From Marinobacter bryozoorum (GTDB lineage: Bacteria > Pseudomonadota > Gammaproteobacteria > Pseudomonadales > Oleiphilaceae): a stretch of 51,750 nt of DNA. A program made the translations under genes and the position numbers. This document shows, piece by piece, positions 1 through 8,440 of the stretch; within the stretch, counting starts at the first letter, position 1; every line of letters starts with the position of its first letter. The notes beneath the pieces were generated by a model. The model was not told the DNA's origin and made no database searches. It worked only from the letters and a program-made list of their open reading frames with translations. Where the stretch lies: positions 1 through 51,750 of the forward strand of contig NZ_JAKZAH010000026.1 in assembly GCF_023156245.1 (NCBI RefSeq). Direction: 5' to 3'.

Positions 1-579
<579 letters not shown>

Positions 580-603
580 AACCCAGGCCGCAGTTTCCGA
601 TCG

Positions 604-1293
604 ATGACCTCCAACCTGCAAACCTGCCGGGCCCTTGCCCGGCTGATGTGTACCACCACCGAACAGGTGCTGTGGGATCACTACCGCCATCAGTTACACC
701 CGAAGGCCGAGCTTGCCTGCCGTGCCGGCTCTGGCCGCGCTACCTATCATCGTTTCCATCACCGGGAGAGGTGCCACCAGATCACCTATGGGGTACGCAT
801 GGTGGCCGCCAAGCAGGATCCCGTTACCGCTGCCGGCTGGTTGTCGACCCGGGAAATCCGTAGCCGGGGGTATTTCTGTGGCACGGTGTCGGTACTGAAT
901 CTGCTGGCCCACACCTGTACCCATGAGTTTGCCCACCTGCTCCAGCAGCATGATGGCAAGCGTTACCATGGTTCGGTGCATAACCGTCATTTCTACGAAC
1001 TGCTGGATCAGCTCAATGACAATGGCATGGCAGAGAGTGTTCGCCGGCATCTGGCCCACTCGGCCCATGCGCTCGGTTTGCCACTGGACAACCAGCCTAT
1101 GACCCTGCCCAACCCTGGCCACCAGGCGCGGCGTTGGCAGCCTGGGGAGGCGGTACGTTTTGGTGATGGCGCCGCGGCGCGGGAAGGCATCATTCTGCGG
1201 ATCAATCGCAAGACCTGTACGGTGGATGGCACCGGGCGCTCGCGGGGGCTTCGGTTTCGGGTGCCTTTTGTGATGCTTTCTGCTGTGGACTGA
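604..1293 (+). CDS. SprT-like zinc metalloprotease domain protein
   Basis: This 229-residue protein has a zinc-peptidase motif HEFAH at residues 107-111, followed about 15 residues later by a His-containing segment (HGSVHNRHFYELL). This is the SprT/Spartan-type minigluzincin layout. The N-terminal part (WDHYRHQLHPKAELACRA, then a histidine-rich stretch) precedes the motif. A C-terminal ~60-residue extension contains a beta-rich segment (PGEAVRFGDGAAAREGIILR). The substrate is unknown; eukaryotic Spartan cleaves DNA-protein crosslinks, but that role should not be carried over. The gene starts 24 bp after the tonB-like stop and may be cotranscribed. The ATG at 604 is the first good start. It ends convergently toward nasA, with a large palindrome between them. 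Confidence 0.75.
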   Translation: MTSNLQTCRALARLMCTTTEQVLWDHYRHQLHPKAELACRAGSGRATYHRFHHRERCHQITYGVRMVAAKQDPVTAAGWLSTREIRSRGYFCGTVSVLNLLAHTCTHEFAHLLQQHDGKRYHGSVHNRHFYELLDQLNDNGMAESVRRHLAHSAHALGLPLDNQPMTLPNPGHQARRWQPGEAVRFGDGAAAREGIILRINRKTCTVDGTGRSRGLRFRVPFVMLSAVD

Positions 1294-1354
1294 GGTTGTT
1301 CGTGTTCCTGGGCGGATTTTTCTCCCAGACTGTTGGCTGTGGGGCGTGAGTTGC

Positions 1355-1435
1355 GCGGGGGGAGGCTTTTGTTCCGGAAAAATTTAAACTCGCTTCGCTC
1401 AGACAGATTTTCCCTGCACAAAAGCCTCCCCCCGC
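1355..1435. repeat. Large palindrome, conserved-core family, copy 1
   Basis: The 18-nt arms at 1355-1372 and 1418-1435 are perfectly complementary. Inside them GGAAAA pairs with TTTTCC, and the central loop carries the core CTCGCTTCGCTCAGACA. It lies between two convergent genes (sprT-like and nasA), where it could stop transcription from both sides. The same core recurs at about 12,320, 12,550 and 13,130 with unrelated arms. Confidence 0.9.
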
Positions 1436-1490
1436 ACACCTCTTGGTTACTCTGTTCTGATCGCCATGAAAGCTGTCTGATTGGCTCAGG

Positions 1491-4187
1491 CTAATCCACG
1501 GAGGCATGCACCAGCTGCTTTTCTATCGACGCTTTCAGTTCTGGTAGGCATGAGCCGCAATTGGTGCCGCATCGGAGTTTTTCTCCCAGGGCTTCTACCG
1601 TTCTGGCACCTGCTCCTATGGCTGCTGCAATCTGTTTCTCGCCAACACCGAAACAACTGCATACCACGGCACCGATATCTTCCGTTTCCACACTCCGGGC
1701 CGATAACAGGCCGCGCCGCTCCTGGCGGGAGAGCTGCCGGCCATCGAACAGGGACGCCAGCCAGGCGGTGTCCGGTAAGTGACTGGCGTCCCTGGCCACC
1801 AGCAGTACACCGTCCAGTTGGCCATGGCTTATTCGGGCGGCGCGGAAGGTGCCTGCTGCGCGGTCTTCCAGCACCAGGTCCGGGGCGCCACCGAGCCAGC
1901 GGGTTATGGTCCGGTGCCAGTTTTCCGGCTGTTTGCCTGCCAGGTACCAGGTGTTGCAGTGATGCTGGGGGACGAGGGTGTGGTAGTCCGCCTGCCAGCC
2001 CCGTGGTGCCTCCCGGTGTCGTAGAAGGCGGGCGTGCCAGCGGACAGACAGTGGTGTCACAGTAACGAGCCCCGTTTTGGAGTCCGGCTGGCCGGAGATT
2101 GGGTCCGTTACCGGGGAGATCAGGGCGCTGGCAAGCCCCTCGCCGGTGAATTGATGGCTCCAGTGAATCGGCACAAACACCTCCCCCTGCCGCTGCCCGG
2201 GCTCAGCTCGCACACGCCCGGTGAACTGGCCTCCACGCTCTTTACCCAGGGTCACCAGCTCCCCTTCCTTGATACCCAGGCCACGCAGGTCGTCCGGGTG
2301 CATATCCACAAAGGGCTCCGGTCGATGCTGGACCAGCCGTGGCGCCCGGGCTGTCCGGGTCATGGTGTGCCATTGATCCCGGATTCGGCCAGTGTTCAGC
2401 CGCATTTTTTCGGGGCTCACATCAGTCTGGTCCAATGCCGTTGCCCGAACCGGCATGAAACGGGCGCGGCCGTCCGCAGTGCTGAACCGGCCATCCCCGA
2501 ACAGACGCTTGCTGCCTCCAGGCTGCGCTGCTGTAACCGGCCACTGGACGGGTGCAAGCTGGTCATAGGCTTCGTCGGTCAGGTCCGCCAGGCCGGACAG
2601 ATTGAACTGGCGGGTTCCGTGGTTATCCAGGGCCGACAGCCGGGCGTGCTCCCGGAAAACCGCGGCAGGTGACGACCATGCAAACGCTTTCCCATAGCCC
2701 AGGCGCTGTCCCACTTCCGCGAGAATCTGCCAGTCTGCCCGGGCCTCCCCGGCAGGTGGCAAGAAGGCGCGCTGGCGGGAAATACAACGCTCGGAGTTGG
2801 TGACGGTGCCATCTTTCTCGCCCCACCCCCTGGCCGGCAGCAGGATATCCGCCAGGGCCGTGGTATCGGTGTGACGGACGCAATCGGAAACGATCACTAC
2901 CGGGCATCGGCCGATGGCTTCACGCACCCGGTGACTGTGCGGCAGGCTCACCGCCGGGTTGGTACCCATGATCCACAGCACCTTGATCTCGCCCCGGTGG
3001 ACGGCTTCGAACAGGTCCACGGCCTTGTATCCGGGGGCCTGCGGCAGACGGTCGGTACCCCAGGACTGCGCCACCGTTTCGCGGGCACCCGGGGTGTCGT
3101 AATCCATATGGGCCGCCAGGGTGTTAGCCAGGCCGCCCACCTCGCGACCGCCCATGGCGTTGGGCTGTCCGGTCAGGGAGAGCGGACTGGCTCCGGGTTT
3201 GCCCACACGCCCCGTGGCCAGGTGGCAGTTGATAATGGCGTTGCCTTTATCCGTACCCGCCACGCTCTGGTTGATGCCCTGAGAGAAGGCCGTGACGGTG
3301 CGGGGCGTTTCCGCAAACCACCGATAGAAGCTCACAACGTCAGCCACTGGAATATCACAGGCCTCGGCCACGTTCCCTGGTGTAAAGGCCTTGGCCCGGG
3401 CCGATGCCAGGGTTTCATCGAAACCGCTGCAATGGGCGTCAACGTACGCACCATCCACCGCCCCCGTATCCGCCAGCCAGACCAGCAAGCCATTGAACAG
3501 CACGGTATCTGTACCCGGCCGGATCGCCAGGTGCAGGTCCGCCAGCTCTGCGGTAGCTGTGCGGCGGGGGTCAATAACCACCACACGGCGCCCGGGCCGG
3601 CCTGCGGCCTTCATACGCTGATAGAGTACGGGGTGATTCCAGGCGGCATTGCTGCCGGCCAGTACCAGCAGGTCCGCCAGCTCCAGATCTTCATAGCATC
3701 CCGGCACCACGTCCTCACCAAAAGCCCGTTTATGGGCGGCCACCGCCGATGACATGCACAGGCGGGAGTTGGTGTCCACATGGGGCGTTCCGATAAAGCC
3801 CTTGGCGAGTTTGTTGGCCACGTAGTAGTCCTCGGTCAGCAGCTGGCCGGACAGGTAAAAGGCTACCGAGTCCGGCCCATGCTGCGCCATGGCCTGGCGG
3901 ATGGCCCCGGCCACTTCATCCAGTGCCCGGTCCCAGCTGACCCGGCTGCCCAGTACGCGAGGATGGTGCAGATTGCCTTCAGAGCCAGTGGTTTCGTGGA
4001 GGCTGGCACCTTTCACGCAAAGACGCCCATGATTGGCCGGATGGGCCGGGTCACCGGACACTGGACGGTTGCCTGCGCTGCGCTCAGACGTGCAAGGGGT
4101 GGCCAGCACCCCGCAACCCACACCGCAGTATGGACAGGTGGTCTTGAAGGGAAGGGGATCGGGAGTGTTCACGGAAATAGCGCCCAT
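1491..4187 (-). CDS. nasA: Assimilatory nitrate reductase, large catalytic subunit
   Basis: A molybdopterin oxidoreductase of 898 residues that reduces nitrate to nitrite in the cytoplasm for nitrogen assimilation. The N terminus carries the [4Fe-4S] cysteines C18, C21, C25 and C57 (CPYCGVGCGV motif). The Mo-bis-MGD domains follow, with typical segments such as NAMGGREVGGLAN and the molybdopterin-dinucleotide binding domain near residues 600-720. At the C terminus there is a BFD-like [2Fe-2S] domain (VVCSCFGVGEKQI and CGTNCGSC), as in the long Klebsiella-type NasA. There is no Tat signal, consistent with a cytoplasmic assimilatory enzyme. It is transcribed divergently from the nitrate importer operon. 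Electron delivery probably comes from a NAD(P)H flavoprotein, for which the product at 8441 is the best local candidate. Confidence 0.95.
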   Translation of the reverse strand: MGAISVNTPDPLPFKTTCPYCGVGCGVLATPCTSERSAGNRPVSGDPAHPANHGRLCVKGASLHETTGSEGNLHHPRVLGSRVSWDRALDEVAGAIRQAMAQHGPDSVAFYLSGQLLTEDYYVANKLAKGFIGTPHVDTNSRLCMSSAVAAHKRAFGEDVVPGCYEDLELADLLVLAGSNAAWNHPVLYQRMKAAGRPGRRVVVIDPRRTATAELADLHLAIRPGTDTVLFNGLLVWLADTGAVDGAYVDAHCSGFDETLASARAKAFTPGNVAEACDIPVADVVSFYRWFAETPRTVTAFSQGINQSVAGTDKGNAIINCHLATGRVGKPGASPLSLTGQPNAMGGREVGGLANTLAAHMDYDTPGARETVAQSWGTDRLPQAPGYKAVDLFEAVHRGEIKVLWIMGTNPAVSLPHSHRVREAIGRCPVVIVSDCVRHTDTTALADILLPARGWGEKDGTVTNSERCISRQRAFLPPAGEARADWQILAEVGQRLGYGKAFAWSSPAAVFREHARLSALDNHGTRQFNLSGLADLTDEAYDQLAPVQWPVTAAQPGGSKRLFGDGRFSTADGRARFMPVRATALDQTDVSPEKMRLNTGRIRDQWHTMTRTARAPRLVQHRPEPFVDMHPDDLRGLGIKEGELVTLGKERGGQFTGRVRAEPGQRQGEVFVPIHWSHQFTGEGLASALISPVTDPISGQPDSKTGLVTVTPLSVRWHARLLRHREAPRGWQADYHTLVPQHHCNTWYLAGKQPENWHRTITRWLGGAPDLVLEDRAAGTFRAARISHGQLDGVLLVARDASHLPDTAWLASLFDGRQLSRQERRGLLSARSVETEDIGAVVCSCFGVGEKQIAAAIGAGARTVEALGEKLRCGTNCGSCLPELKASIEKQLVHASVD

Positions 4188-4207
4188 TCTGGTGGTCGGT
4201 TACCAGG

Positions 4208-4259
4208 CAACAAAAAAGCCTGACGGGCATTCCCCCGAAAGGATGCGCTCGTCAGGCTT
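4208..4259 (-). terminator. Intrinsic terminator in the nasA leader (possible attenuator)
   Basis: Read on the minus strand, AAGCCTGACG pairs with CGTCAGGCTT around a ~24-nt interior that itself contains GCAT/ATGC complementarity. The 3' arm runs into six T residues about 20 nt before the nasA start at 4187. The flanking GGCAAC and GTTGCC can extend the stem further. Its position inside the leader, rather than after a gene, suggests conditional termination. A second GAAGCCTGAC copy just upstream could compete for the 3' arm. No clean ANTAR-type hexaloop was found on this strand. Confidence 0.6.
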
Positions 4260-4528
4260 CGTTGCCCACTGTCAGGCTTCCCGGCGATAGGGCACGGGAA
4301 GGATTCTGGATTGTCCTCATGCAAGCTAGCAAGATCGGGGCCGGGCGGTTGTTTGCAGCAAGTTACCCGCAACGAACGCCCTGCCCCCTGCAGAGCCTGA
4401 CCTTACCGCGTCAAAACTCGCACCTCACTGGTGCATCAGGCACGAAAACGCACCGTCAGGCGGAAGGCCAACAGTCCGCTTACCGACCAGTTATGACTTA
4501 ACCAACTGTTTATTGAACGTTTCCCTAA

Positions 4529-4546
4529 CTGGCACGCTATCTGCAA
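4529..4546 (+). promoter_or_regulatory. Sigma-54 promoter of the nitrate importer operon
   Basis: The sequence CTGGCACGCTATCTGCAAT contains GG at 4531-4532 and GC at 4543-4544, separated by exactly 10 nt, within a close match to TGGCAC-N5-TTGC. The start of transcription would fall near 4556, leaving a ~130-nt leader before the binding protein gene. Sigma-54 control fits nitrogen-limitation (NtrC) regulation of nitrate uptake. No NtrC site was sought in detail. Confidence 0.85.
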
Positions 4547-4605
4547 TACCCGTTACAGGAGCGATCCCGTCACGGGCATCACTTCCAGCACATTCAGAGT
4601 GATCT

Positions 4606-4623
4606 GCAGACATTGGCGTCTGC
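4606..4623 (+). promoter_or_regulatory. ANTAR-target (NasT-type) antiterminator hairpin, importer leader
   Basis: GCAGAC (4606-4611) and GTCTGC (4618-4623) form a perfect 6-bp stem closing the hexaloop ATTGGC, which has A at loop position 1 and G at position 4 as known for ANTAR-bound RNA hairpins. The 3' arm is also the start of the terminator stem at 4617-4654, so the two folds exclude each other. By analogy with NasT systems, protein binding here would let transcription continue. A matching upstream hairpin (P1) is not clear. The nasS and nasT genes are not in the window. Confidence 0.75.
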
Positions 4624-4654
4624 TTCCCGGCGACGGGGGGCAGGCGTTTTTTTT
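4617..4654 (+). terminator. Leader attenuator terminator before the nitrate importer
   Basis: A 13-bp stem (4617-4629 with 4634-4646, including G-T pairs) closed by the tetraloop GCGA is followed by eight T residues at 4647-4654. It lies upstream of the first gene, between the sigma-54 promoter and the start codon, so it is an attenuator. It shares GTCTGC with the ATTGGC hairpin. Confidence 0.88.
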
Positions 4655-4684
4655 CGAGTAATGAAAGACCTTTCGGGGGTAGCA

Positions 4685-6040
4685 ATGACACGGCATCACA
4701 TACTGGCCATCACCCTGGCCCTGGGCCTGGCGACGAATACAAACGCGGAAATAGGCCCGGCGGAGCAGCCCGACCTGAAACTGGGCTTTATAAAGCTGAC
4801 GGATATGGCGCCCCTGGCGGTGGCGTGGGAACAGGGCTTCTTCATGGACGAAGGACTTTTTGTGGAACTCGAAGCCCAGGCCAACTGGAAGGTCCTGCTG
4901 GACCGGGTCATCGACGGCCAGCTCGATGGCGCCCATATGCTCGCAGGGCAGCCCCTCGGAGCCAGCATTGGCTATGGCACCCGGGCGGATGTGATTACCG
5001 CCTTCAGTATGGACCTGAACGGCAACGGCATTACCGTCTCCAACGATGTCTGGGAGATGGTAAAGGACAACCTTGATCAGAGTGACGACGGTACGCCGGA
5101 ACATCCGATCAGCGCCAGCGCCCTGAAACCCGTGGTGGAGCATTACCGGGATCAGGGTGAGCGCTTTCGCATGGGCATGGTGTTCCCGGTGTCCACCCAT
5201 AACTACGAGCTGCGTTACTGGCTGGCCGCCGGCGGCCTGAACCCCGGTTACTATGCGCCCCAGCGGGGCGATACCAGCGGCACCCTGCAGGCCGATGTGC
5301 ACCTGTCCGTTACGCCGCCCCCCCAGATGCCGGCCACCCTGGAAGCCGGGACAATCCAGGGTTACTGCGTGGGCGAACCCTGGAACCAGCAGGCGGTGTT
5401 CAAGGGCATCGGCGTGCCGGTGATTACCGACTACGAGATCTGGCCGAACAATCCGGAAAAGGTCTTCGGCGTGACCCGCCAGTGGGCCGAGGAAAACCCG
5501 AACACCCACCTGCGCCTGCTCCGGGCACTGATTCGCGCCGCCCACTGGCTGGATGAGGATAACAATGCCAATCGAGCGGAAGCCGTAAAACTCCTCGCGC
5601 GCTCCCAGTACGTGGGAGCCGACGAGGAGGTCATCGCCAATTCCATGACCGGCACCTTCGAGTATGAAAAAGGTGATGTGCGAGAAGTGCCGGACTTCAA
5701 CGTGTTCTTTCGCTACTACGCAACCTACCCCTATCCCTCAGACGCAATCTGGTACCTGACCCAGATGCGACGCTGGGGCCAGATTGCGGAGGCAAAGCCG
5801 GACGATTGGTACATGAAAACCGCCCAGGAGGTCTACCGGGCAGATATCTACCGGGAAGCGGCCCGTTCACTGATCGAGGATGGCACGTTTCCGGCGGAAG
5901 CCTTTCCGGACCTGGAGATGGAGAACTTCGAGCGACCACACCAGGGCGAGCTGATTGATGGCGTTCCTTTCACGCCCCATGAGCCCAACGCCTATATCAA
6001 CAGCTTCGACATCGGCCTGAAAGGCGACGACACGCCCTGA
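4685..6040 (+). CDS. nrtA: Nitrate ABC transporter, periplasmic substrate-binding protein (NrtA/NasF type)
   Basis: This 451-residue CmpA/NrtA-family binding protein captures nitrate (possibly also nitrite) in the periplasm. The chosen ATG at 4685 gives a short signal peptide ([21 protein letters not shown]). A GGGGGT ribosome site sits just upstream. Upstream in-frame starts at 4613 and 4661 would fall in or next to the terminator and would lengthen the signal. Family features include [23 protein letters not shown] near the N terminus, the [20 protein letters not shown] segment and [13 protein letters not shown]. The permease starts 26 bp downstream, in the same operon. Expression is predicted to need sigma-54 and relief of the leader terminator. 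Specificity among nitrate, nitrite and bicarbonate rests on the neighbouring nas/nir genes. Confidence 0.9.
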   Translation: MTRHHILAITLALGLATNTNAEIGPAEQPDLKLGFIKLTDMAPLAVAWEQGFFMDEGLFVELEAQANWKVLLDRVIDGQLDGAHMLAGQPLGASIGYGTRADVITAFSMDLNGNGITVSNDVWEMVKDNLDQSDDGTPEHPISASALKPVVEHYRDQGERFRMGMVFPVSTHNYELRYWLAAGGLNPGYYAPQRGDTSGTLQADVHLSVTPPPQMPATLEAGTIQGYCVGEPWNQQAVFKGIGVPVITDYEIWPNNPEKVFGVTRQWAEENPNTHLRLLRALIRAAHWLDEDNNANRAEAVKLLARSQYVGADEEVIANSMTGTFEYEKGDVREVPDFNVFFRYYATYPYPSDAIWYLTQMRRWGQIAEAKPDDWYMKTAQEVYRADIYREAARSLIEDGTFPAEAFPDLEMENFERPHQGELIDGVPFTPHEPNAYINSFDIGLKGDDTP

Positions 6041-6066
6041 AGCTCATCTGAAGACGGAGAACGGCC

Positions 6067-7062
6067 ATGAGCACCCTGAGTGAAACCACGTCATCCAACC
6101 TGGTCGGCCGCAGGCTGGTCCGGTTGCTGAGCCTTCCCAATCCGGGCCAGCTGGCCACCAGGGCACAGCAACTGCTGCTGCCACTGGTGGGCATTATGCT
6201 GTTCCTGGGGTTCTGGCACCTGGCCGCACCCCAGGTTCAGACCTCCCTGGGCGCCTTCCCGGGCCCGGTTGCCGTAGCGGAGCAGGCCAGCGCGCTCTGG
6301 CAGGAACACCAGGACCAGCGTGACCGGGCGGACAAGTTCATCGCCATGCAGGAAGAGCGCAATGCGCGGATTCTGGAAGACAACCCGGAGGCGGAGGTGA
6401 GAATCCGTGACTACCCCGGGGCGCCCACCTTTATTGACCAGGTCGGTACCAGCCTGTTGACGGTGCTGGCGGGTTTTCTGCTGGCCACGGTTATCGCGGT
6501 GCCCCTGGGGATACTGGTGGGATTGAACCGGTACTTCAACGCGGCAGTGAATCCCCTGATCCAGGTGTTCAAACCGGTATCGCCCCTGGCCTGGCTGCCG
6601 CTGGTGACCATGGTGGTATCAGCCACCTACGTCAGCGACGATCCGATGTTCGAGAAGTCTTTTCTGACGTCGATGATCACGGTGACCCTCTGCAGTCTGT
6701 GGCCAACGCTGATCAATACCAGCGTGGGGGTGGGCGCGGTCAGCCAGGACCTGGTGAATGTATCGAAGGTACTGCGGCTGTCGTTCTGGACCCATGTTCG
6801 CAAGGTGGTGTTGCCGTCTTCAGTGCCGATGATCTTTACCGGTCTGCGGGTGTCGCTGGGGATTGCCTGGATGGTGCTGATTGCGGCGGAGATGCTGGCG
6901 CAGAATCCGGGGCTGGGGAAGTTTGTGTGGGATGAATTCCAGAATGGGAGTAGCCAGTCCCTGAGCCGGATCATGGTGGCGGTGCTGGCGATTGGTTTCA
7001 TCGGGTTTTTGCTGGATCGCGGGATGTTGGTGGTGCAGCGGCGAGTGGCCTGGGACCGATAA
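6067..7062 (+). CDS. nrtB: Nitrate ABC transporter permease
   Basis: An inner-membrane permease of 331 residues in the NtrB/NrtB family. A first membrane segment (LLLPLVGIMLFLGFWHLAA) is followed by a hydrophilic stretch of about 70 residues rich in Glu/Arg/Gln. The BPD_transp_1 domain comes next, with five or so further membrane segments and the EAA-like loop around WTHVRKVVLPSSVPMIFTGLRVSLGIAW. A good ribosome site (ACGGAGAA) precedes the ATG. It pairs with the binding protein upstream and the ATPase downstream. A 104-bp palindrome sits between this gene and the ATPase gene, so relative expression of the last subunit could be affected. Confidence 0.93.
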   Translation: MSTLSETTSSNLVGRRLVRLLSLPNPGQLATRAQQLLLPLVGIMLFLGFWHLAAPQVQTSLGAFPGPVAVAEQASALWQEHQDQRDRADKFIAMQEERNARILEDNPEAEVRIRDYPGAPTFIDQVGTSLLTVLAGFLLATVIAVPLGILVGLNRYFNAAVNPLIQVFKPVSPLAWLPLVTMVVSATYVSDDPMFEKSFLTSMITVTLCSLWPTLINTSVGVGAVSQDLVNVSKVLRLSFWTHVRKVVLPSSVPMIFTGLRVSLGIAWMVLIAAEMLAQNPGLGKFVWDEFQNGSSQSLSRIMVAVLAIGFIGFLLDRGMLVVQRRVAWDR

Positions 7063-7098
7063 CAAAACCTGGCGAGATTCAGGCTTCGGTGCCGGAGC

Positions 7099-7202
7099 CC
7101 CGGGCAGGTACCTCTTTCCGGGACACGCGGTGAATACATCCCTGTACGCTCGACAAAAACATCCCTGTTTTTGACGGTCCCGGAAAGAGGTACCTGCCCG
7201 GG
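7099..7202. repeat. Palindrome with two inner hairpins, between nrtB and the ATPase gene
   Basis: Perfectly complementary 26-nt arms occupy 7099-7124 and 7177-7202. The ~52-nt interior contains two smaller palindromes, each centred on ACATCCCTGT (TACATCCCTGTA and AAAAACATCCCTGTTTTT). The whole can fold as a three-way, T-shaped structure. It lies inside the importer operon and may influence mRNA processing or partial termination. No open reading frame in it looks real. Confidence 0.92.
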
Positions 7203-7228
7203 ACTCTCCAACTATTGAGGTGACCTTC

Positions 7229-8098
7229 ATGAGCAAAGCACATTTGGAACTGACCGGTGTTCAGATGGCGTTCGATACGCCAACAGGGCCTTTTATTGCC
7301 CTCGATGACCTGAACCTGAAGATCGGTAAGGGCGAATTCGTATCCCTGATCGGCCACTCAGGCTGTGGCAAGTCCACCGTGCTGAACATTGTCGCTGGCC
7401 TTTTGAAGGCCACCAGGGGCGGTTGTGTGCTGGACGGGCACGAGGTGAATGAGCCGGGGCCGGAGCGGGCCGTGGTGTTTCAGAATCATTCGCTGATGCC
7501 CTGGCTGACCGTTTACGAGAACGTGGAGCTGGCGGTGCAGCAGGTGTTCCGCAAGCGTATGAGCAAACGGGAGCGCAAGGAATGGATTCTGCACAACCTC
7601 GCCCTGGTGCATATGGACCATGCGCTGGACAAGCGTCCCGGGGAGATTTCCGGGGGGATGGCTCAGCGGGTGGGGATTGCCCGGGCGCTGGCGATGAAGC
7701 CCAGTGTGTTGTTGATGGATGAGCCGTTCGGGGCTTTGGATGCGCTCACCCGGGCGCATCTGCAGGATTCGCTGATGGAGATCCAGCAGGAGCTGAACAA
7801 TACAGTGATCATGATCACCCATGATGTGGATGAGGCGGTGCTCTTGTCGGACCGGATCATCATGATGACCAACGGGCCGGCGGCGTTGGTGGGTGAGGAC
7901 CTGTCCATTGAGCTGCCACGGCCCCGGGATCGTGTGACGCTGGCGGACGACCCGGCCTATGTCCGATACCGGCAGGCGGTGTTGTCGTTCCTATACGAGA
8001 AGCAGCGGTTTCCCGGCAAGGCGCCGGCGTCGGAAAAGGATGACGACCAGGAACAGAGCACAGCCGAAACCCGTCGTGGTTTGCGGGCTATCGCATGA
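7229..8098 (+). CDS. Nitrate ABC transporter ATP-binding protein (NrtD/NasD type)
   Basis: An ABC ATPase of 289 residues that powers nitrate import. Walker A is GHSGCGKST, the signature is ISGGMAQRVGIARAL (in place of canonical LSGGQ) and Walker B is VLLMDEPFGALD, followed by the H-loop in MITHDVDEAVLLSDRI. The start at ATG 7229 is preferred over GTG 7220 because TTGAGG lies at normal distance upstream. The C-terminal ~45 residues are charged and do not resemble the large NrtA-like regulatory domain of cyanobacterial NrtC. It is the last gene of the importer operon; the next gene has its own sigma-54 promoter. Confidence 0.93.
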   Translation: MSKAHLELTGVQMAFDTPTGPFIALDDLNLKIGKGEFVSLIGHSGCGKSTVLNIVAGLLKATRGGCVLDGHEVNEPGPERAVVFQNHSLMPWLTVYENVELAVQQVFRKRMSKRERKEWILHNLALVHMDHALDKRPGEISGGMAQRVGIARALAMKPSVLLMDEPFGALDALTRAHLQDSLMEIQQELNNTVIMITHDVDEAVLLSDRIIMMTNGPAALVGEDLSIELPRPRDRVTLADDPAYVRYRQAVLSFLYEKQRFPGKAPASEKDDDQEQSTAETRRGLRAIA

Positions 8099-8217
8099 TG
8101 GCGGTGTTCAACGGCGGTGCACGAATTCGGTGTGGTGAACAATCCGGGGGCATTACCGCTCAGTGAAAAAACAGACCGGAAATCGATAACCCATTGTTTT
8201 AAAGATAAATAAAACTA

Positions 8218-8235
8218 CTGGCACGGTACTCGCTT
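8218..8235 (+). promoter_or_regulatory. Sigma-54 promoter of the nitrite reductase operon
   Basis: The sequence TGGCACGGTACTCGCTTT has GG at 8220-8221 and GC at 8232-8233 with exactly 10 nt between them. Transcription would begin near 8245 and run through a ~195-nt leader. It is the second sigma-54 promoter of the locus and shares TGGCACG with the one at 4529. Confidence 0.83.
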
Positions 8236-8294
8236 TAGCTAACTCACGGATGATCGTCCCGGCCACGGAGCGGCCGGACCATCAGGGGCACGTC

Positions 8295-8364
8295 AGCCGA
8301 AGATGGCTTGAGTATCCCGAAGTCTCCGGACTTCACCGAACATCGTTGTTGGCATTGGCGCCGG
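8295..8364 (+). promoter_or_regulatory. ANTAR-target (NasT-type) leader hairpins, nitrite reductase operon
   Basis: The distal hairpin (8349-8364) pairs TTGGC with GCCGG, including two G-T pairs, around the hexaloop ATTGGC, the same loop as in the importer leader. Its 3' arm is the 5' arm of the terminator at 8360. A possible proximal hairpin at 8295-8308 has stem AGCC/GGCT and loop GAAGAT, with G at position 4 but G rather than A at position 1. Another small hairpin (GAAGT/ACTTC, 8319-8334) lies between. The arrangement matches dual-hairpin ANTAR leaders, with the proximal hairpin uncertain. Confidence 0.7.
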
Positions 8365-8406
8365 ACCATCGACTCCCCCTCGGGGATAGATGCTCCGGCT
8401 TTTTTT
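8360..8406 (+). terminator. Leader attenuator terminator before the nitrite reductase operon
   Basis: GCCGGA (8360-8365) pairs with TCCGGC (8394-8399). Inside, CATC pairs with GATG and TCCCC with GGGGA, and seven T residues follow at 8400-8406. It ends about 35 nt before the first start codon, so it acts on the leader. The ATTGGC hairpin overlaps its 5' arm and would disrupt it. Confidence 0.88.
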
Positions 8407-8440
8407 GTTGCTCCAACATCAACCACCCGGGAGCAAAGCA

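Noticed and set aside
1202..1507. Short frames across the palindromes that encode an LSERSEF-like peptide (also near 12,162-12,365 and 13,121)
   Set aside because: The peptide is only the translated palindrome core. It recurs in several unrelated contexts and has no start or ribosome site of its own.
4341..4372. A minus-strand sigma-54 promoter for nasA (GG-N10-GC around TGCGGGTAACTTGCTGCAAA)
   Set aside because: The spacing fits, but the flanking bases do not match TGGCAC or TTGC, so it is too weak to call.
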